This document shows, piece after piece, positions 18,169-27,801 of a stretch of 64,000 nucleotides of DNA. The notes below the pieces were generated by a model that was not told the DNA's origin, did not search any database, and worked only from the letters and a program-made list of their open reading frames with translations. This stretch comes from Maribacter sp. BPC-D8 (lineage in GTDB: Bacteria > Bacteroidota > Bacteroidia > Flavobacteriales > Flavobacteriaceae), in assembly GCF_035207705.1 (NCBI RefSeq), contig NZ_CP128187.1, positions 4,030,001 to 4,094,000 on the forward strand. The letters run 5' to 3'. A program made the position numbers and the translations under genes. Positions within the stretch are counted from its first letter, which is position 1. The number at the start of each line of letters is the position of its first letter.

Positions 18169-18639
18169 ATGAGCGGTACATTAAATAAGGTAATGTTGAT
18201 AGGGCATTTAGGTGATGAAGTTAAAATGCATTATTTTGAAGGAGGCGGTAGTATTGGAAGATTTCCAATAGCTACAAATGAAACATATACCAATAAATCT
18301 ACTGGTGAACGTGTTACAAATACAGATTGGCACAATGTGGTAGTTAGAAATAAAGCTGCTGAAATTTGTGAGAAATATTTAAGTAAAGGCGATAAGGTAT
18401 ATGTAGAGGGTAGATTGAAAAATCGTCAATGGCAAGGTGAAGATGGTAATACCAGATATTCAACTGAAGTACATGTACAAGAATTTACTTTTTTGACTAC
18501 CAAGAAAGAAGGTATGCAAAATAATGGTGGTTCAGCGCCTGCTGCTCAGAAACCGGCAAGTATTGAAAATAAAGCACCGTCTAAAGCGTCTGCACCTGCA
18601 CCTGCAAGTCCAGAAGAAGATGATGATTTACCATTCTAA
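18169..18639 (+). CDS. ssb: Single-stranded DNA-binding protein
   Basis: This 156-residue protein has an OB fold (about 1-110, starting MSGTLNKVMLIGHLGDE, with NTDWHNVVVRNKAAE) and a Pro/Ala-rich linker. It ends in the acidic tip EEDDDLPF that recruits replication and repair partners. It sits between mutY and gldE, a common flavobacterial arrangement. A DUF3127 protein elsewhere in the window ends in a near-identical tip. Confidence 0.96.
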   Translation: MSGTLNKVMLIGHLGDEVKMHYFEGGGSIGRFPIATNETYTNKSTGERVTNTDWHNVVVRNKAAEICEKYLSKGDKVYVEGRLKNRQWQGEDGNTRYSTEVHVQEFTFLTTKKEGMQNNGGSAPAAQKPASIENKAPSKASAPAPASPEEDDDLPF

Positions 18640-18659
18640 CAAAATTTAAATAGCAACTA

Positions 18660-19988
18660 TTGGACCCAGACCCCTTACTGTTATTAATGACAACATTGGT
18701 TGTAAACGGTGTTTTTGCAATGAATATAGTTGTACTATGTGTACTGCTTGTTTGCTCTGCACTTATTTCTGGAGCAGAAGTAGCTATGTTTGGACTTTCA
18801 TCAACCGAAGTTAAAGAGCTGCAAGACGAAAAATCGGCCCAAAGTTCAATTCTAATTAAGCTTCTAGAGCGTCCAAAAAAATTATTGGCCACCATTTTAA
18901 TAGCAAATAATGCTATTAACATTGGCGTGGTGCTATTGTTTAGTATAATAGGAGATACTCTTTTTGAAAATGTAAATCAAGTATGGTTCGGTGTTGTATC
19001 GGTACGTTTTCTTTTAGAAGTCGTGGTTGCAACGTTTCTTATTTTAATGTTCGGTGAAATTCTACCAAAAGTATATGCCAACAGAAATAGAATGAGCTTT
19101 GCGCATTTAATGGCTTATCCGTTAAGGGTGTTAGATTTTATTTTTTCACCATTGAGTTTGCCAATGCGTTCTGGCACATTGTTTTTGTATAACAAGCTTG
19201 GTAAGCAGAAATCAAGTTTAAGTGTTGATCAGTTGTCGCAAGCATTAGATTTAACTTCTCATGGCGATACTACTAAAGAGGAGAAAAAGATTTTAGAAGG
19301 TATTGTAACCTTTGGTAATACAGATACCAAACAGGTAATGAGACCTCGAATAGATATTTTTGCTCTTAATGAGCAAATGAAGTTTCTTGAAGTTTTAGGG
19401 GAAATAAAGAAGAACGGGTATTCTAGAATTCCGGTTTTTGGTGAGAACATCGATACGGTAAAAGGAGTCTTGTATGTAAAAGATTTGTTGCCTTATCTAG
19501 ATCGAAAAACCTTTAATTGGATAACCTTAATCAGGGAGCCTTACTTTGTGCCTGAGAATAAAAAATTAGATGATTTATTGGGTGAATTTCAAGAGAAGAA
19601 AAATCACTTAGCTATAGTTGTAGATGAATATGGTGGAACTTCTGGTTTGGTGTCTTTAGAAGATATTATCGAAGAAATAGTAGGTGATATTAGTGATGAG
19701 TTTGATGATGAAGATTTGATTTTTTCGAAATTAGATGATTTCAATTATGTTTTTGAAGGAAAAACGCCTCTTAAAGATTTTTATAGAGTCATTAAATTAG
19801 AGGATAGTGAAATCTTTGAAGAGAATAAAGGGGAATCAGAAACCTTGGCTGGTTTTGTTTTGGAAAAGGCAGGAAGCTTCCCGAAAAGAGGAGAAAAAAT
19901 ACAATTTGATTCCTATACTTTTGTAGTTGAGGGTATGGACAAGAAAAGATTAAAACAAATAAAAGTAACCTTGCCACATGAAGAGTAA
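18660..19988 (+). CDS. gldE: Gliding motility-associated protein GldE (CNNM/CorC-like)
   Basis: This 442-residue protein has an N-terminal DUF21 domain with about four membrane segments (about 1-190), a CBS pair (about 205-335, with VMRPRIDIFALNE and LAIVVDEYGGTSGLVSLED) and a C-terminal CorC/HlyC domain. GldE is a paralogue-like partner of the gliding apparatus in Flavobacterium and supports GldD-dependent motility and secretion. It uses a TTG start at 18660, giving the typical LDPDP N-terminus. Its 3' end overlaps gldD by 11 bases, indicating coupling. Confidence 0.92.
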   Translation: MDPDPLLLLMTTLVVNGVFAMNIVVLCVLLVCSALISGAEVAMFGLSSTEVKELQDEKSAQSSILIKLLERPKKLLATILIANNAINIGVVLLFSIIGDTLFENVNQVWFGVVSVRFLLEVVVATFLILMFGEILPKVYANRNRMSFAHLMAYPLRVLDFIFSPLSLPMRSGTLFLYNKLGKQKSSLSVDQLSQALDLTSHGDTTKEEKKILEGIVTFGNTDTKQVMRPRIDIFALNEQMKFLEVLGEIKKNGYSRIPVFGENIDTVKGVLYVKDLLPYLDRKTFNWITLIREPYFVPENKKLDDLLGEFQEKKNHLAIVVDEYGGTSGLVSLEDIIEEIVGDISDEFDDEDLIFSKLDDFNYVFEGKTPLKDFYRVIKLEDSEIFEENKGESETLAGFVLEKAGSFPKRGEKIQFDSYTFVVEGMDKKRLKQIKVTLPHEE

Positions 19989-20538
19989 GTCGTTCGTTGG
20001 ATTTTTAGTAGTATTTCTTTTAATGGTTAGTTGTAATGATGAACCTACGCTTCCTAAGCCTAAGGCTAAAATGCGATTGGAATATCCTCAGGGTAAATTG
20101 GCAGATTTAGAAACCGAGAACTTTAGTTTTAAGTACAATCAATTAGCAAATGCAGAGTTGAATGGCGATAAGGCATACACTATCTCATATCCAGAAATGA
20201 ATGGTGCTATTTTTCTAAGCTATAAAAAGATTGATGGTAATTTGGCTCAACTGATTAACGATTCTAAGAGACTTAGTTATGAGCATGCTGCTAAGGCAGA
20301 CAACATAGTTGAGCAGCCGTATGTAAATCCTAATAATAAAATATATGGTGCTTTATTTGAGGTGCAAGGTAATGCCGCTTCACAATCTCAATTTTATGTA
20401 ACCGATAGTACTAAACACTTTTTAACCGGTTCTGTATATTTTTATACAAAACCGAATTATGATTCTATTCTGCCTGCAGCGTCATATCTTCAGAATGACA
20501 TTAGGGGAATTATAGAAACACTTCGTTGGAAAAAATAA
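19978..20538 (+). CDS. gldD: Gliding motility lipoprotein GldD
   Basis: This 186-residue lipoprotein has a signal sequence ending in the lipobox MVSC (Cys19), followed by PKPKAKMRLEYP, a conserved start of GldD. It belongs to the set of Gld proteins needed for gliding in Flavobacterium. Its start overlaps the end of gldE, and the PLP-dependent dehydratase follows after 6 bases. Size and neighbours are typical. Confidence 0.93.
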   Translation: MKSKSFVGFLVVFLLMVSCNDEPTLPKPKAKMRLEYPQGKLADLETENFSFKYNQLANAELNGDKAYTISYPEMNGAIFLSYKKIDGNLAQLINDSKRLSYEHAAKADNIVEQPYVNPNNKIYGALFEVQGNAASQSQFYVTDSTKHFLTGSVYFYTKPNYDSILPAASYLQNDIRGIIETLRWKK

Positions 20539-20544
20539 AGCCGT

Positions 20545-21495
20545 ATGATGACAAAAAAAGACCTTTTAGATTGTCATAAACGAATAGCCCCTTATATTCA
20601 TAATACATCCGTTTTAAAATCAAGATTGATTGATAAAGAAATCAATGCTCAGGTTTTTTTCAAATGCGAGAATTTTCAAAGGGCAGGAGCGTATAAAATG
20701 CGCGGTGCTACCAATGCTATTTTACAATTATCAGAAGAACTAAAGAAAAACGGAGTAGTAACGCATTCGTCGGGTAATTTTGCCCAAGCTTTATCATTAG
20801 CAGCACAGAGTGTTGGTGTTACCGCACATATCGTAATGCCAAATACCGCCCCAGAAGTTAAAAAAGTTGGAGTAAGGGAGTATGGCGGTAAAATTTATGA
20901 GTGTGAGCCAACCGTTAAAGCAAGACAGGCGTATGCTGATGAGATAGGATTAAAAACGGGAGCTACTTTCGTCCATCCATCCAACGATATTAATGTTATT
21001 TTAGGGCAAGGTACTGCAGCTCTAGAATTGCTTCAAAAACAACCCGATTTAGATTTTATATTTTGCCCAGTAGGCGGCGGCGGACTTATTGCCGGTTCTG
21101 CGTTGGCGGCTACATATTTCGGTAACAATTGTAAAGTTTATGGTGCAGAGCCGTATGAGGCGGATGACGCATACCGTTCTTTGCAAAGTGGTAAAATAGA
21201 AAGTAACGAAACAACAAATACCATTGCCGACGGATTAAAAACAATGTTGGGTGATAAGAATTTCCCTATTATAAAAGAACTGGTAAGCGGTATTGTTAGA
21301 ATTACCGAAGATGAGATAGTCGTTGCTATGAAACTAGTGTGGGAGCGTATGAAAATTATTATAGAACCTTCTAGTGCGGTAACTGTGGCTGCAGTTTTGA
21401 AACAATCAAAAGAGCAGCCAGAAGTTTTTCAGAATAAAAAAATGGGTATTATAATATCTGGTGGTAATGTAGATTTATCTAATTTACCATTTTAG
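20545..21495 (+). CDS. PLP-dependent threonine/serine dehydratase or serine racemase
   Basis: This 316-residue fold-type II PLP enzyme has the cofactor lysine in FQRAGAYKMRGA, the SSGNFAQA substrate loop and the phosphate-binding PVGGGGLIAG. It lacks the C-terminal ACT-like regulatory domain of biosynthetic IlvA, so it fits catabolic threonine dehydratase or serine racemase; the two cannot be separated by eye. It follows gldD by 6 bases and is probably the last gene of the mutY-ssb-gldE-gldD transcript. Confidence 0.86.
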   Translation: MMTKKDLLDCHKRIAPYIHNTSVLKSRLIDKEINAQVFFKCENFQRAGAYKMRGATNAILQLSEELKKNGVVTHSSGNFAQALSLAAQSVGVTAHIVMPNTAPEVKKVGVREYGGKIYECEPTVKARQAYADEIGLKTGATFVHPSNDINVILGQGTAALELLQKQPDLDFIFCPVGGGGLIAGSALAATYFGNNCKVYGAEPYEADDAYRSLQSGKIESNETTNTIADGLKTMLGDKNFPIIKELVSGIVRITEDEIVVAMKLVWERMKIIIEPSSAVTVAAVLKQSKEQPEVFQNKKMGIIISGGNVDLSNLPF

Positions 21496-21506
21496 AATAC
21501 GTTGTT

Positions 21507-21929
21507 TTATTGCTTGCTTAGAATCTCTTCAGCACGCTCAATACTAGAATTAATGTTCTCTTTTACTTGTTGAACTTTTTCTTCTTCTTCTTTTAGCCAT
21601 GCTTTCTTTTCGTCAGAAAGTTCTTTGCCGTCCATTATTTCTTCTGAATCGAAACGATCACCAAAACCTTGCATCCAATCCATCATAGATCTATTGGCTT
21701 CTTGAAGATCTTTCATTGCTTTTGCTTCAACGGACTCTGCTCCTAAAGAATCTGCCATTGGTTTCAATTGACCAACTAACTTTCCTAAAGTCCCCATTTT
21801 TGGCATGACCTCATCATGAATGCTCATTACGTGCTCCATTTTTGAAGGCTCTTCAGTTTTCTTGGTTTCTTTGCAAGAAGTGAATGTTACTAATGCAGCT
21901 ACGAATAGTGTGTAAAGTATATTTTTCAT
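21507..21929 (-). CDS. Small lipoprotein of unknown function
   Basis: This 140-residue protein has a signal peptide with lipobox TSC (Cys19). The mature part is highly charged and helical, with long Glu/Lys stretches suggestive of a coiled coil (KKAWLKEEEEKVQQVKEN). I recognise no domain. The gene follows the HMA-domain protein gene with a 1-base gap on the same strand, so the two form an operon. A periplasmic or outer-membrane association is inferred. Confidence 0.75.
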   Translation of the reverse strand: MKNILYTLFVAALVTFTSCKETKKTEEPSKMEHVMSIHDEVMPKMGTLGKLVGQLKPMADSLGAESVEAKAMKDLQEANRSMMDWMQGFGDRFDSEEIMDGKELSDEKKAWLKEEEEKVQQVKENINSSIERAEEILSKQ

Positions 21930-21930
21930 T

Positions 21931-22284
21931 TTAGTTTTCTTGAGGAATAATTGAAGTTATAGTGTATGTATAATCTTTTACTTTGGTGTTGGTAATTACA
22001 GCTTTAATATCTTCGATAGTCATAATTGAAGGGTCAAAAGTTATAAGTCCGTTTTTATTTTCAAAACTAATTTCTGAAGAAACTACACCCTCGGTTTCCA
22101 TTAAGTTAGAAGAAATTTTATCGGCACAACCTTCTTGGCAAGCCATGCCTTCTATATTGATCAAAACCGTATTAGAAATACTGTTTACAATTTCATCAGG
22201 TAAAGAGGCGTCTTCTTGCGCGAAAGAAACATTGGTTGCTAGTGTGAATATGGTCACAAATAGAAATAATACTTTGAATTTCAT
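21931..22284 (-). CDS. Exported heavy-metal-associated (HMA) domain protein
   Basis: This 117-residue protein carries a signal peptide (to about VSFAQ) and one ferredoxin-like HMA domain with the metal motif GMACQEGCA. It differs from the usual GMTCxxC in having three residues between the two cysteines. A copper or other soft-metal chaperone role in the periplasm is likely but unproven. It is the first gene of a two-gene operon with the small lipoprotein. Confidence 0.82.
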   Translation of the reverse strand: MKFKVLFLFVTIFTLATNVSFAQEDASLPDEIVNSISNTVLINIEGMACQEGCADKISSNLMETEGVVSSEISFENKNGLITFDPSIMTIEDIKAVITNTKVKDYTYTITSIIPQEN

Positions 22285-22439
22285 AACACTGTATTGATGG
22301 TTACGTTGTTAGTGTAAACCTTATTATAATGTAAAGATACCAAATATGTAAAATGCTTTATCTAATCATTAGTAAAAATTAGTCTGTAACTAGTTGTATT
22401 TTTTAGAAAAAACCCCACTTTTGTTGTAAACTAAAAGAA

Positions 22440-23330
22440 TTGAAGAATATAGATCAAAAGTGGATTTACCTAGTTGTTCTGGCACTTATATGGGGTTCTT
22501 CTTTTATACTAATTAAAAGATCCTTAGTTGGGTATACAGCATTACAAGTTGGTGGGTTAAGAATCGTATTTGCATCTATATTATTGTTTGTTCTTGGTTT
22601 TAAATCTTTAAAGACACTTTCAAAGACCGATTGGAAATGGGTGGCTATCGCAGGTTTGTGTAGTTCGTTCTTTCCTCCTTTTTTCTTTGCCTTGGCACAA
22701 ATGGAAATTAGTAGTGGTATAACCTCTATTTTAAACTCTGTAGCACCATTATTTACCACGTTGGTGGGTATAGCGCTTTTCGGACTTTCACTTAAAGGAA
22801 GGCAGGTGTTGGGGGTTTTGATAGGTCTTTTTGGTACTATAGTGCTTATTGCTGCGGGTATGGAGAATAATGTAAATCAGAATTATTGGTATTCTTTGTT
22901 CATAATTATTGCTGCATTGGGTTATGCTTTTAATATCAACATCATTAAGAAGTATTTGTCTCATTTAACGCCATTAGCAGTAACTACGGCTAGTTTCGGT
23001 GTTGCCTTTTTACCAGCATTAATTATATTGATGTATACAGGAGTATTTCAGCAGTTTGCAGGAGATAGTGCTATGCATGAGGCTCTTTGGTATATTTTGG
23101 CATTGGCGTTTTTAGGTACAGCTTTGGCGAACATCCTATTTAATAAATTAATAAAGTTATCTAGTCCTGTATTTGCAGCATCAGTAACGTATCTAATTCC
23201 TCTTGTAGCAGTGTTATGGGGTTTTCTAGATGGCGAGAATATCAGTATTCTACAGCTCTTGGGCGGACTCATTATCTTATTTGGTGTTTGGCTGGTAAAT
23301 AGAAAAAAAGTGATAGTTCTGGGAAAATAG
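22440..23330 (+). CDS. EamA/DMT-superfamily transporter
   Basis: This 296-residue membrane protein has about ten hydrophobic segments arranged as two EamA repeats. It opens with WIYLVVLALIWGSSFILIK, a hallmark of the drug/metabolite transporter superfamily. Substrate cannot be deduced. It uses a TTG start at 22440; the first residues MKNIDQKW match the family. It has its own upstream region after the divergent HMA gene. Confidence 0.9.
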   Translation: MKNIDQKWIYLVVLALIWGSSFILIKRSLVGYTALQVGGLRIVFASILLFVLGFKSLKTLSKTDWKWVAIAGLCSSFFPPFFFALAQMEISSGITSILNSVAPLFTTLVGIALFGLSLKGRQVLGVLIGLFGTIVLIAAGMENNVNQNYWYSLFIIIAALGYAFNINIIKKYLSHLTPLAVTTASFGVAFLPALIILMYTGVFQQFAGDSAMHEALWYILALAFLGTALANILFNKLIKLSSPVFAASVTYLIPLVAVLWGFLDGENISILQLLGGLIILFGVWLVNRKKVIVLGK

Positions 23331-23398
23331 TTAGGCGTACTGTAACAAAATCTATTTATCGTTGTCTTTGTATAGAATTAATCAAAAAACTGAAAATC

Positions 23399-24142
23399 AT
23401 GAAAAAAATCATATTTACGCTACTTGCAGTAACCTTTTTTATAGGCAGTATACAGGCTCAAGAAAAAACATTCAACGTAAAATCTTTCGATAAACTAATT
23501 GTTAGTCCGCATATAGAATTAAATCTTATTGAAGGCGAAGAAGAAAGTGTTGTTATTGACAATGCAAAAATATCGTTAGATAAAATAAATGTAGAAGTAG
23601 AAGGTAGAACGTTGCGTTTGTACTTAGATGGTGCTAAGGTGGTAACCAAATCTGAACGTATTTCAACTGACAAATGGAGGGGTAGTAAATCGCTTTATAA
23701 TGGTACTATGGCTTCTATAACGGTTACCTATAGAAAACTAGAAAATTTATCGATTCGAGGAGAAGAAATTGTAAGATGCAAAAATCTATTCAATGCCGAT
23801 GATTTTAAAATGTCGCTATACGGAGCAGCTAAAGTGTACTTTGATTCGGTTTCTATAGATGAATTAACAGTAGCAATTTATGGCAGCAGTTACTTAGAAG
23901 TTGGAGAAGGTACTGTTGCTCGCCAAGTATTTAGAGCATATGGTGAAAGTGAAGTAAACACTGAGGGTATGGTTGCAGATGAAACTAAAATTACCGCTTA
24001 TGGTGAAAGTAATTTTAGGGTAAATGTTGTTGAAAGGTTGAAAGTTACTTGCTATGGAGAAACAAATATTAATTATACCGGTGATCCAGAAGTGGATAAA
24101 GGATTAATATTCGGAGAAGCAACAATTAGAAAAATAGGATAA
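23399..24142 (+). CDS. Secreted DUF2807 (GIN-type) beta-helix protein
   Basis: This 247-residue exported protein has a signal peptide ending near IQAQ. The remainder is a series of short beta strands with recurring YG(A/S/E) turns (LYGAAKV, IYGSSYL, AYGESEV, AYGESNF, CYGETNI). This is the periodic pattern of the DUF2807 auto-transporter-adhesin-like head domain. Such proteins are common and uncharacterised in Bacteroidota. It is monocistronic and closed by a strong terminator. Confidence 0.8.
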   Translation: MKKIIFTLLAVTFFIGSIQAQEKTFNVKSFDKLIVSPHIELNLIEGEEESVVIDNAKISLDKINVEVEGRTLRLYLDGAKVVTKSERISTDKWRGSKSLYNGTMASITVTYRKLENLSIRGEEIVRCKNLFNADDFKMSLYGAAKVYFDSVSIDELTVAIYGSSYLEVGEGTVARQVFRAYGESEVNTEGMVADETKITAYGESNFRVNVVERLKVTCYGETNINYTGDPEVDKGLIFGEATIRKIG

Positions 24143-24167
24143 GAACTTAACCTGGAAATTCAAAAAC

Positions 24168-24196
24168 AAAAAACCCGCTAAGTAGCGGGTTTTTTT
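24168..24196. terminator. Bidirectional terminator between DUF2807 and M16 genes
   Basis: AAAAAACCCGCTA and TAGCGGGTTTTTT form a perfect stem with a 2-base loop plus T-runs on both strands. It lies between two convergent genes. Confidence 0.9.
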
Positions 24197-24214
24197 ATTT
24201 TAAAAAAATAATTA

Positions 24215-26287
24215 TTATTCAAAATCGGCAGATGACACGCCATCATTCACTTTGATTTCAGAAACTATGAATTCAAAAGATTGTGGACCAACGGTCTGCA
24301 TTATTTTATAAGGAAACAATATGCCAGACACCTCTTTGTAATCTTCAAAATTAGAAGTACTTGCAATTTGCTGCCCTTGCATTTCAGTTACGGTCACCTC
24401 TTGTAATTTAAGTCCGGTTTCAGCATCATAGAAAGCAGATTTGTTTTCGCCAACTTTAAGTTTGTAGGTGTTTTTATCGCCAACCATTTCCATACCTTCT
24501 AAAGTAATGGTGTCGTCACTTAATAGTTGGAGTTCAGAAAATGGAGCAGATTCGCCTTTAAAGGTTTTGATTTCGTCACCAGCAAGATCTTTGCGCTGCC
24601 CTTGCACAATCATATATCCTTTATCGCCATTAAGTACTTGCTTGCTAACCGAATTACCCATCATTTGTACATCTTGCATTAGTTGATCGCTAGATGTTTT
24701 TTTGATGTTCAGATTAAGCTTCATGCCTTGCATTTCTGCTTCGGCCATCATTGCTAGGGTGTTGACACCTTCTAGTTTTGATTTTCCGCCAATAGCCTCA
24801 ATATATTTTTCAAGTACAGATTGCGCAGATACGTCGCTTGGTAATGCTGCATTATAATCGGGAGTATCAACTCTGTCGGCAGTTTTAGAATAGGCAAGTA
24901 CTGGAAGTTTTTTTCCTTTGAATTCCACATTTTCTAGGTTGGCTAAAATATCACTTCCCTTACCAACGACAATTACTCTGGCATTGTCAACGTTGAAATA
25001 TTTTTTAGCAGCTGTTTCTACTTCTTCCTTGCTAACCTTGTCTAGTTTCTCTAAGAATGTTTTGTAGAAATCTTTAGGTAAATTTTCTTTCTCAACATTC
25101 AAAGCATATCTCGCTATGGTTTCTGGATCTTCTAGTGCCATTATGAAACTACCGGCATATAGGGCTTTGGTATTTTTTAATTCCTCATCGGTAACGGGCT
25201 TAGTGGTAATAAGCTCAAGTTCTTTTAACATTTCGACTACAGAACTATCGGTAACCATATTTCTAACTTCTGCAGATGCTCTAAATCTAGACGGACCATA
25301 TTTGTCGTTGCCAATAGAAGAATAGGCACCATAAGTGTAGCCTTTGTCTTCTCTTAAATTAGAATACAATCTACTATCAGATCCCCCGCCCAATATTTCG
25401 TTGGCTAAAAGGGAAGCTATATAATCATCGTCCTTCATTTTAAGGTTTACGATATTTTGTACTGTAATTTCTGATTGAACGGCATTTGGCATATCAACGA
25501 AGTTGATTTGCGTATTCGGTACGTTCTTAGACTGAGAATAAGAGAAGCTTGGTGGCACGGCTTTCGTCCAAGATGTAAAATAGGTTTCTGTTAAAGTCTT
25601 TACTTCTTCGAAATTTACATCACCAATAACAATTAAATAGGCATTAGCAGGTACAAAGTACTCTCTGTAAAACTCTTCAACATCACCAAGGGAAATATTG
25701 TTTACTGTGGCTTCGGTGGTAAATTCTCCGTAAGGATGATTTTTACCGTAAGCTAAAGCCCTTTGAACTCTACTAGAAATTGAAGAAACTACTTTCTCTT
25801 CAGATTTTAACCCGGTAATAAGTTTATCTTTTTCTTTGTCAAATTCCTCTTGAGTAAAATTCGGATTTATAGCCGCGTCTGCCATAAGCTCCATCATTCT
25901 AGAAAAGTATTTAGAAAGAGATTGAGCATAAGCACCTTGAGAGCTAAAATAAAGTCTAGCTCCTAAAAAATCGATTTCTTCATTGAAGGCTTCTTTAGTT
26001 ATATTTTTAGATCCTAGCCCTAATAGACTACCAGTTAAACTAGCTGTGCCAGCTTTGTTACCTTCTAAAATTGGCGGGTTGTCAATTGATAATTGCATAG
26101 ATACTCTTGGTAGTTTATGGTTTTCGACTACCAATACTTTTAATCCGTTATTGAGGTTAAAAGATTGCGGTTCTCCTAAGTTAATTTCAGGTGCTGGTCC
26201 TGGTTTAGGCATAATTGTACGGTCTACCTGTGCTTGAACAGCGAAAAAGGAGAATAATGTTAGTAGTAATATATATGTATTTTTCAT
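24215..26287 (-). CDS. M16B peptidase-like subunit lacking the zinc motif, with C-terminal extension
   Basis: This 690-residue exported protein is an M16 (insulinase-like) homologue. At the HxxEH position it reads TGSLLG, so it cannot bind zinc there. It keeps the Arg/Tyr motif of the second half-site (LREDKGYTYGAYS). Residues about 475-690 form an extra domain with the look of an outer-membrane lipoprotein-sorting fold. The upstream 440-residue partner has the opposite pattern. The pair, 8 bases apart, fits a heterodimeric periplasmic M16B protease. Confidence 0.88.
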   Translation of the reverse strand: MKNTYILLLTLFSFFAVQAQVDRTIMPKPGPAPEINLGEPQSFNLNNGLKVLVVENHKLPRVSMQLSIDNPPILEGNKAGTASLTGSLLGLGSKNITKEAFNEEIDFLGARLYFSSQGAYAQSLSKYFSRMMELMADAAINPNFTQEEFDKEKDKLITGLKSEEKVVSSISSRVQRALAYGKNHPYGEFTTEATVNNISLGDVEEFYREYFVPANAYLIVIGDVNFEEVKTLTETYFTSWTKAVPPSFSYSQSKNVPNTQINFVDMPNAVQSEITVQNIVNLKMKDDDYIASLLANEILGGGSDSRLYSNLREDKGYTYGAYSSIGNDKYGPSRFRASAEVRNMVTDSSVVEMLKELELITTKPVTDEELKNTKALYAGSFIMALEDPETIARYALNVEKENLPKDFYKTFLEKLDKVSKEEVETAAKKYFNVDNARVIVVGKGSDILANLENVEFKGKKLPVLAYSKTADRVDTPDYNAALPSDVSAQSVLEKYIEAIGGKSKLEGVNTLAMMAEAEMQGMKLNLNIKKTSSDQLMQDVQMMGNSVSKQVLNGDKGYMIVQGQRKDLAGDEIKTFKGESAPFSELQLLSDDTITLEGMEMVGDKNTYKLKVGENKSAFYDAETGLKLQEVTVTEMQGQQIASTSNFEDYKEVSGILFPYKIMQTVGPQSFEFIVSEIKVNDGVSSADFE

Positions 26288-26295
26288 AGTTATTT

Positions 26296-27618
26296 TTAGT
26301 TTGCAGAATTTTGTTCAGGTAAATATTCTAGAACCAATCTTTGGTTGGGCTTTAAATACTTATTGGCAACTTCTTTGATTTCTTCTCGGGTAATAGATCT
26401 ATAAACCTCTATTTCTTTATTAATTAAAGAAGTGTCACCGTAAAGCATATAGTATTCAGCTAGAGAACTAGCAATACCTTCAACACTTGAATTGCTGTTT
26501 ACAAATTCATTTTCAAACTTGTTCTGTAATTTTTGATAATCATTTTCAGAAATAAGGTTACTTCTTAATTTCTCTACTTCTGTTTCAATAGCGGTATTAA
26601 GTGTGCTTGAGCTAGTCTCACCTACCGGAAGTGCAAAAACGATATACATACCATAATCTTCTAATGTAACCGGTATGGCACCAATTTGTAAGGCTTGCTT
26701 TTCTTCGTCGACCATTTTCTTATAAAGTTTAGAAGAAGGTCCGTCAGATAAATAAGTAGAAATCATTTCTAATACCTGGCTTTCTCTATTTTTTAGACCG
26801 GGAGTTCTATAAGCGATCATAGTAGCCGGTATTTGAATATTAGAGTCGTAAGCCTTTGCATTAATTTCTGATGTTATAGGAGTTTCTTTTGGAAAGTTTC
26901 TTGCAATTTCTGCTCCTTTCGGGATGTCCTTAAAGTAATCTGAAATTAATTTTTTGGCATTTTCTTTCTCAAAATCGCCAGCAATAACTAATACCGCATT
27001 GTTAGGAGAATAGAATTTTTTCTGAAATGCTATAAATTCATCTAGGGTAGCAGCATCTAAATCTGCCATTTTACCGATTACCGTTTCTTTATAAGGATGG
27101 CTTTTAAAAAGGTTCCTCTTTATGTTTTCAATGAATTTACCGTAAGGTGAATTATCGACACGAAGTCTTTTTTCTTCTTTGACAACTTCATTTTGAGTGT
27201 CAACACCTTTTTGATTGATAACAGGATGAAGCATTCTTTCAGATTCTAGCCAAAGTCCTAGTTCTAGGTTGTTGGAAGGGAAAACTTCATAATAGTACGT
27301 TCTATCTTCATTGGTGGTAGCATTACCTGATCCGCCATTAGAAGAGACTATTTTATCCCATTCCCCTTTTTCAATGTTCTCGGTGCCTTCAAAAAGAAGA
27401 TGTTCGAAAAAATGTGCAAATCCGGTTCGTTTTGGATCTTCATCCTTAGATCCGACATGGTATAAAACCGAAATTGAGATAATAGGTGCGGTATTGTCTT
27501 GATGTAGAATAACGTGTAGGTCGTTGTCTAAGTTGTACTCTTCAAAAGCGACCTCTTGTGCAAGTCCGGTAAAACCATAAAGGAATATAGCCGAAACCAG
27601 TAGTAATTTCATTTTCAT
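26296..27618 (-). CDS. M16B zinc peptidase, catalytic subunit
   Basis: This 440-residue exported protein has the inverted zinc motif HFFEH (His69, Glu72, His73) in GFAHFFEHLLFEG and a downstream Glu in NEVVKEEKRLR. The C-terminal half lacks the Arg/Tyr substrate-carboxylate motif (the equivalent reads VDEEKQALQIGA). That motif is present in the downstream 690-residue partner. The gene order active then inactive subunit is typical of bacterial M16B pairs. A signal peptide (to about GLAQE) places it in the periplasm. Confidence 0.92.
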   Translation of the reverse strand: MKMKLLLVSAIFLYGFTGLAQEVAFEEYNLDNDLHVILHQDNTAPIISISVLYHVGSKDEDPKRTGFAHFFEHLLFEGTENIEKGEWDKIVSSNGGSGNATTNEDRTYYYEVFPSNNLELGLWLESERMLHPVINQKGVDTQNEVVKEEKRLRVDNSPYGKFIENIKRNLFKSHPYKETVIGKMADLDAATLDEFIAFQKKFYSPNNAVLVIAGDFEKENAKKLISDYFKDIPKGAEIARNFPKETPITSEINAKAYDSNIQIPATMIAYRTPGLKNRESQVLEMISTYLSDGPSSKLYKKMVDEEKQALQIGAIPVTLEDYGMYIVFALPVGETSSSTLNTAIETEVEKLRSNLISENDYQKLQNKFENEFVNSNSSVEGIASSLAEYYMLYGDTSLINKEIEVYRSITREEIKEVANKYLKPNQRLVLEYLPEQNSAN

Positions 27619-27801
27619 TTAAAACTGTTTTAGGTTAGTGTTTAATGTTCTGTTTAGTTAGTATGTGATTTTACAAAAATGTTACATAAAAAATATTTTT
27701 TTGTAAGAACAATCTTCAATATAAGTATTCTTTAACAGATTAAATTTATTTAGTAGCTGTTTATTGTTTATCTTAAAAGTCTAAACAAAAATATACTCGT
27801 T

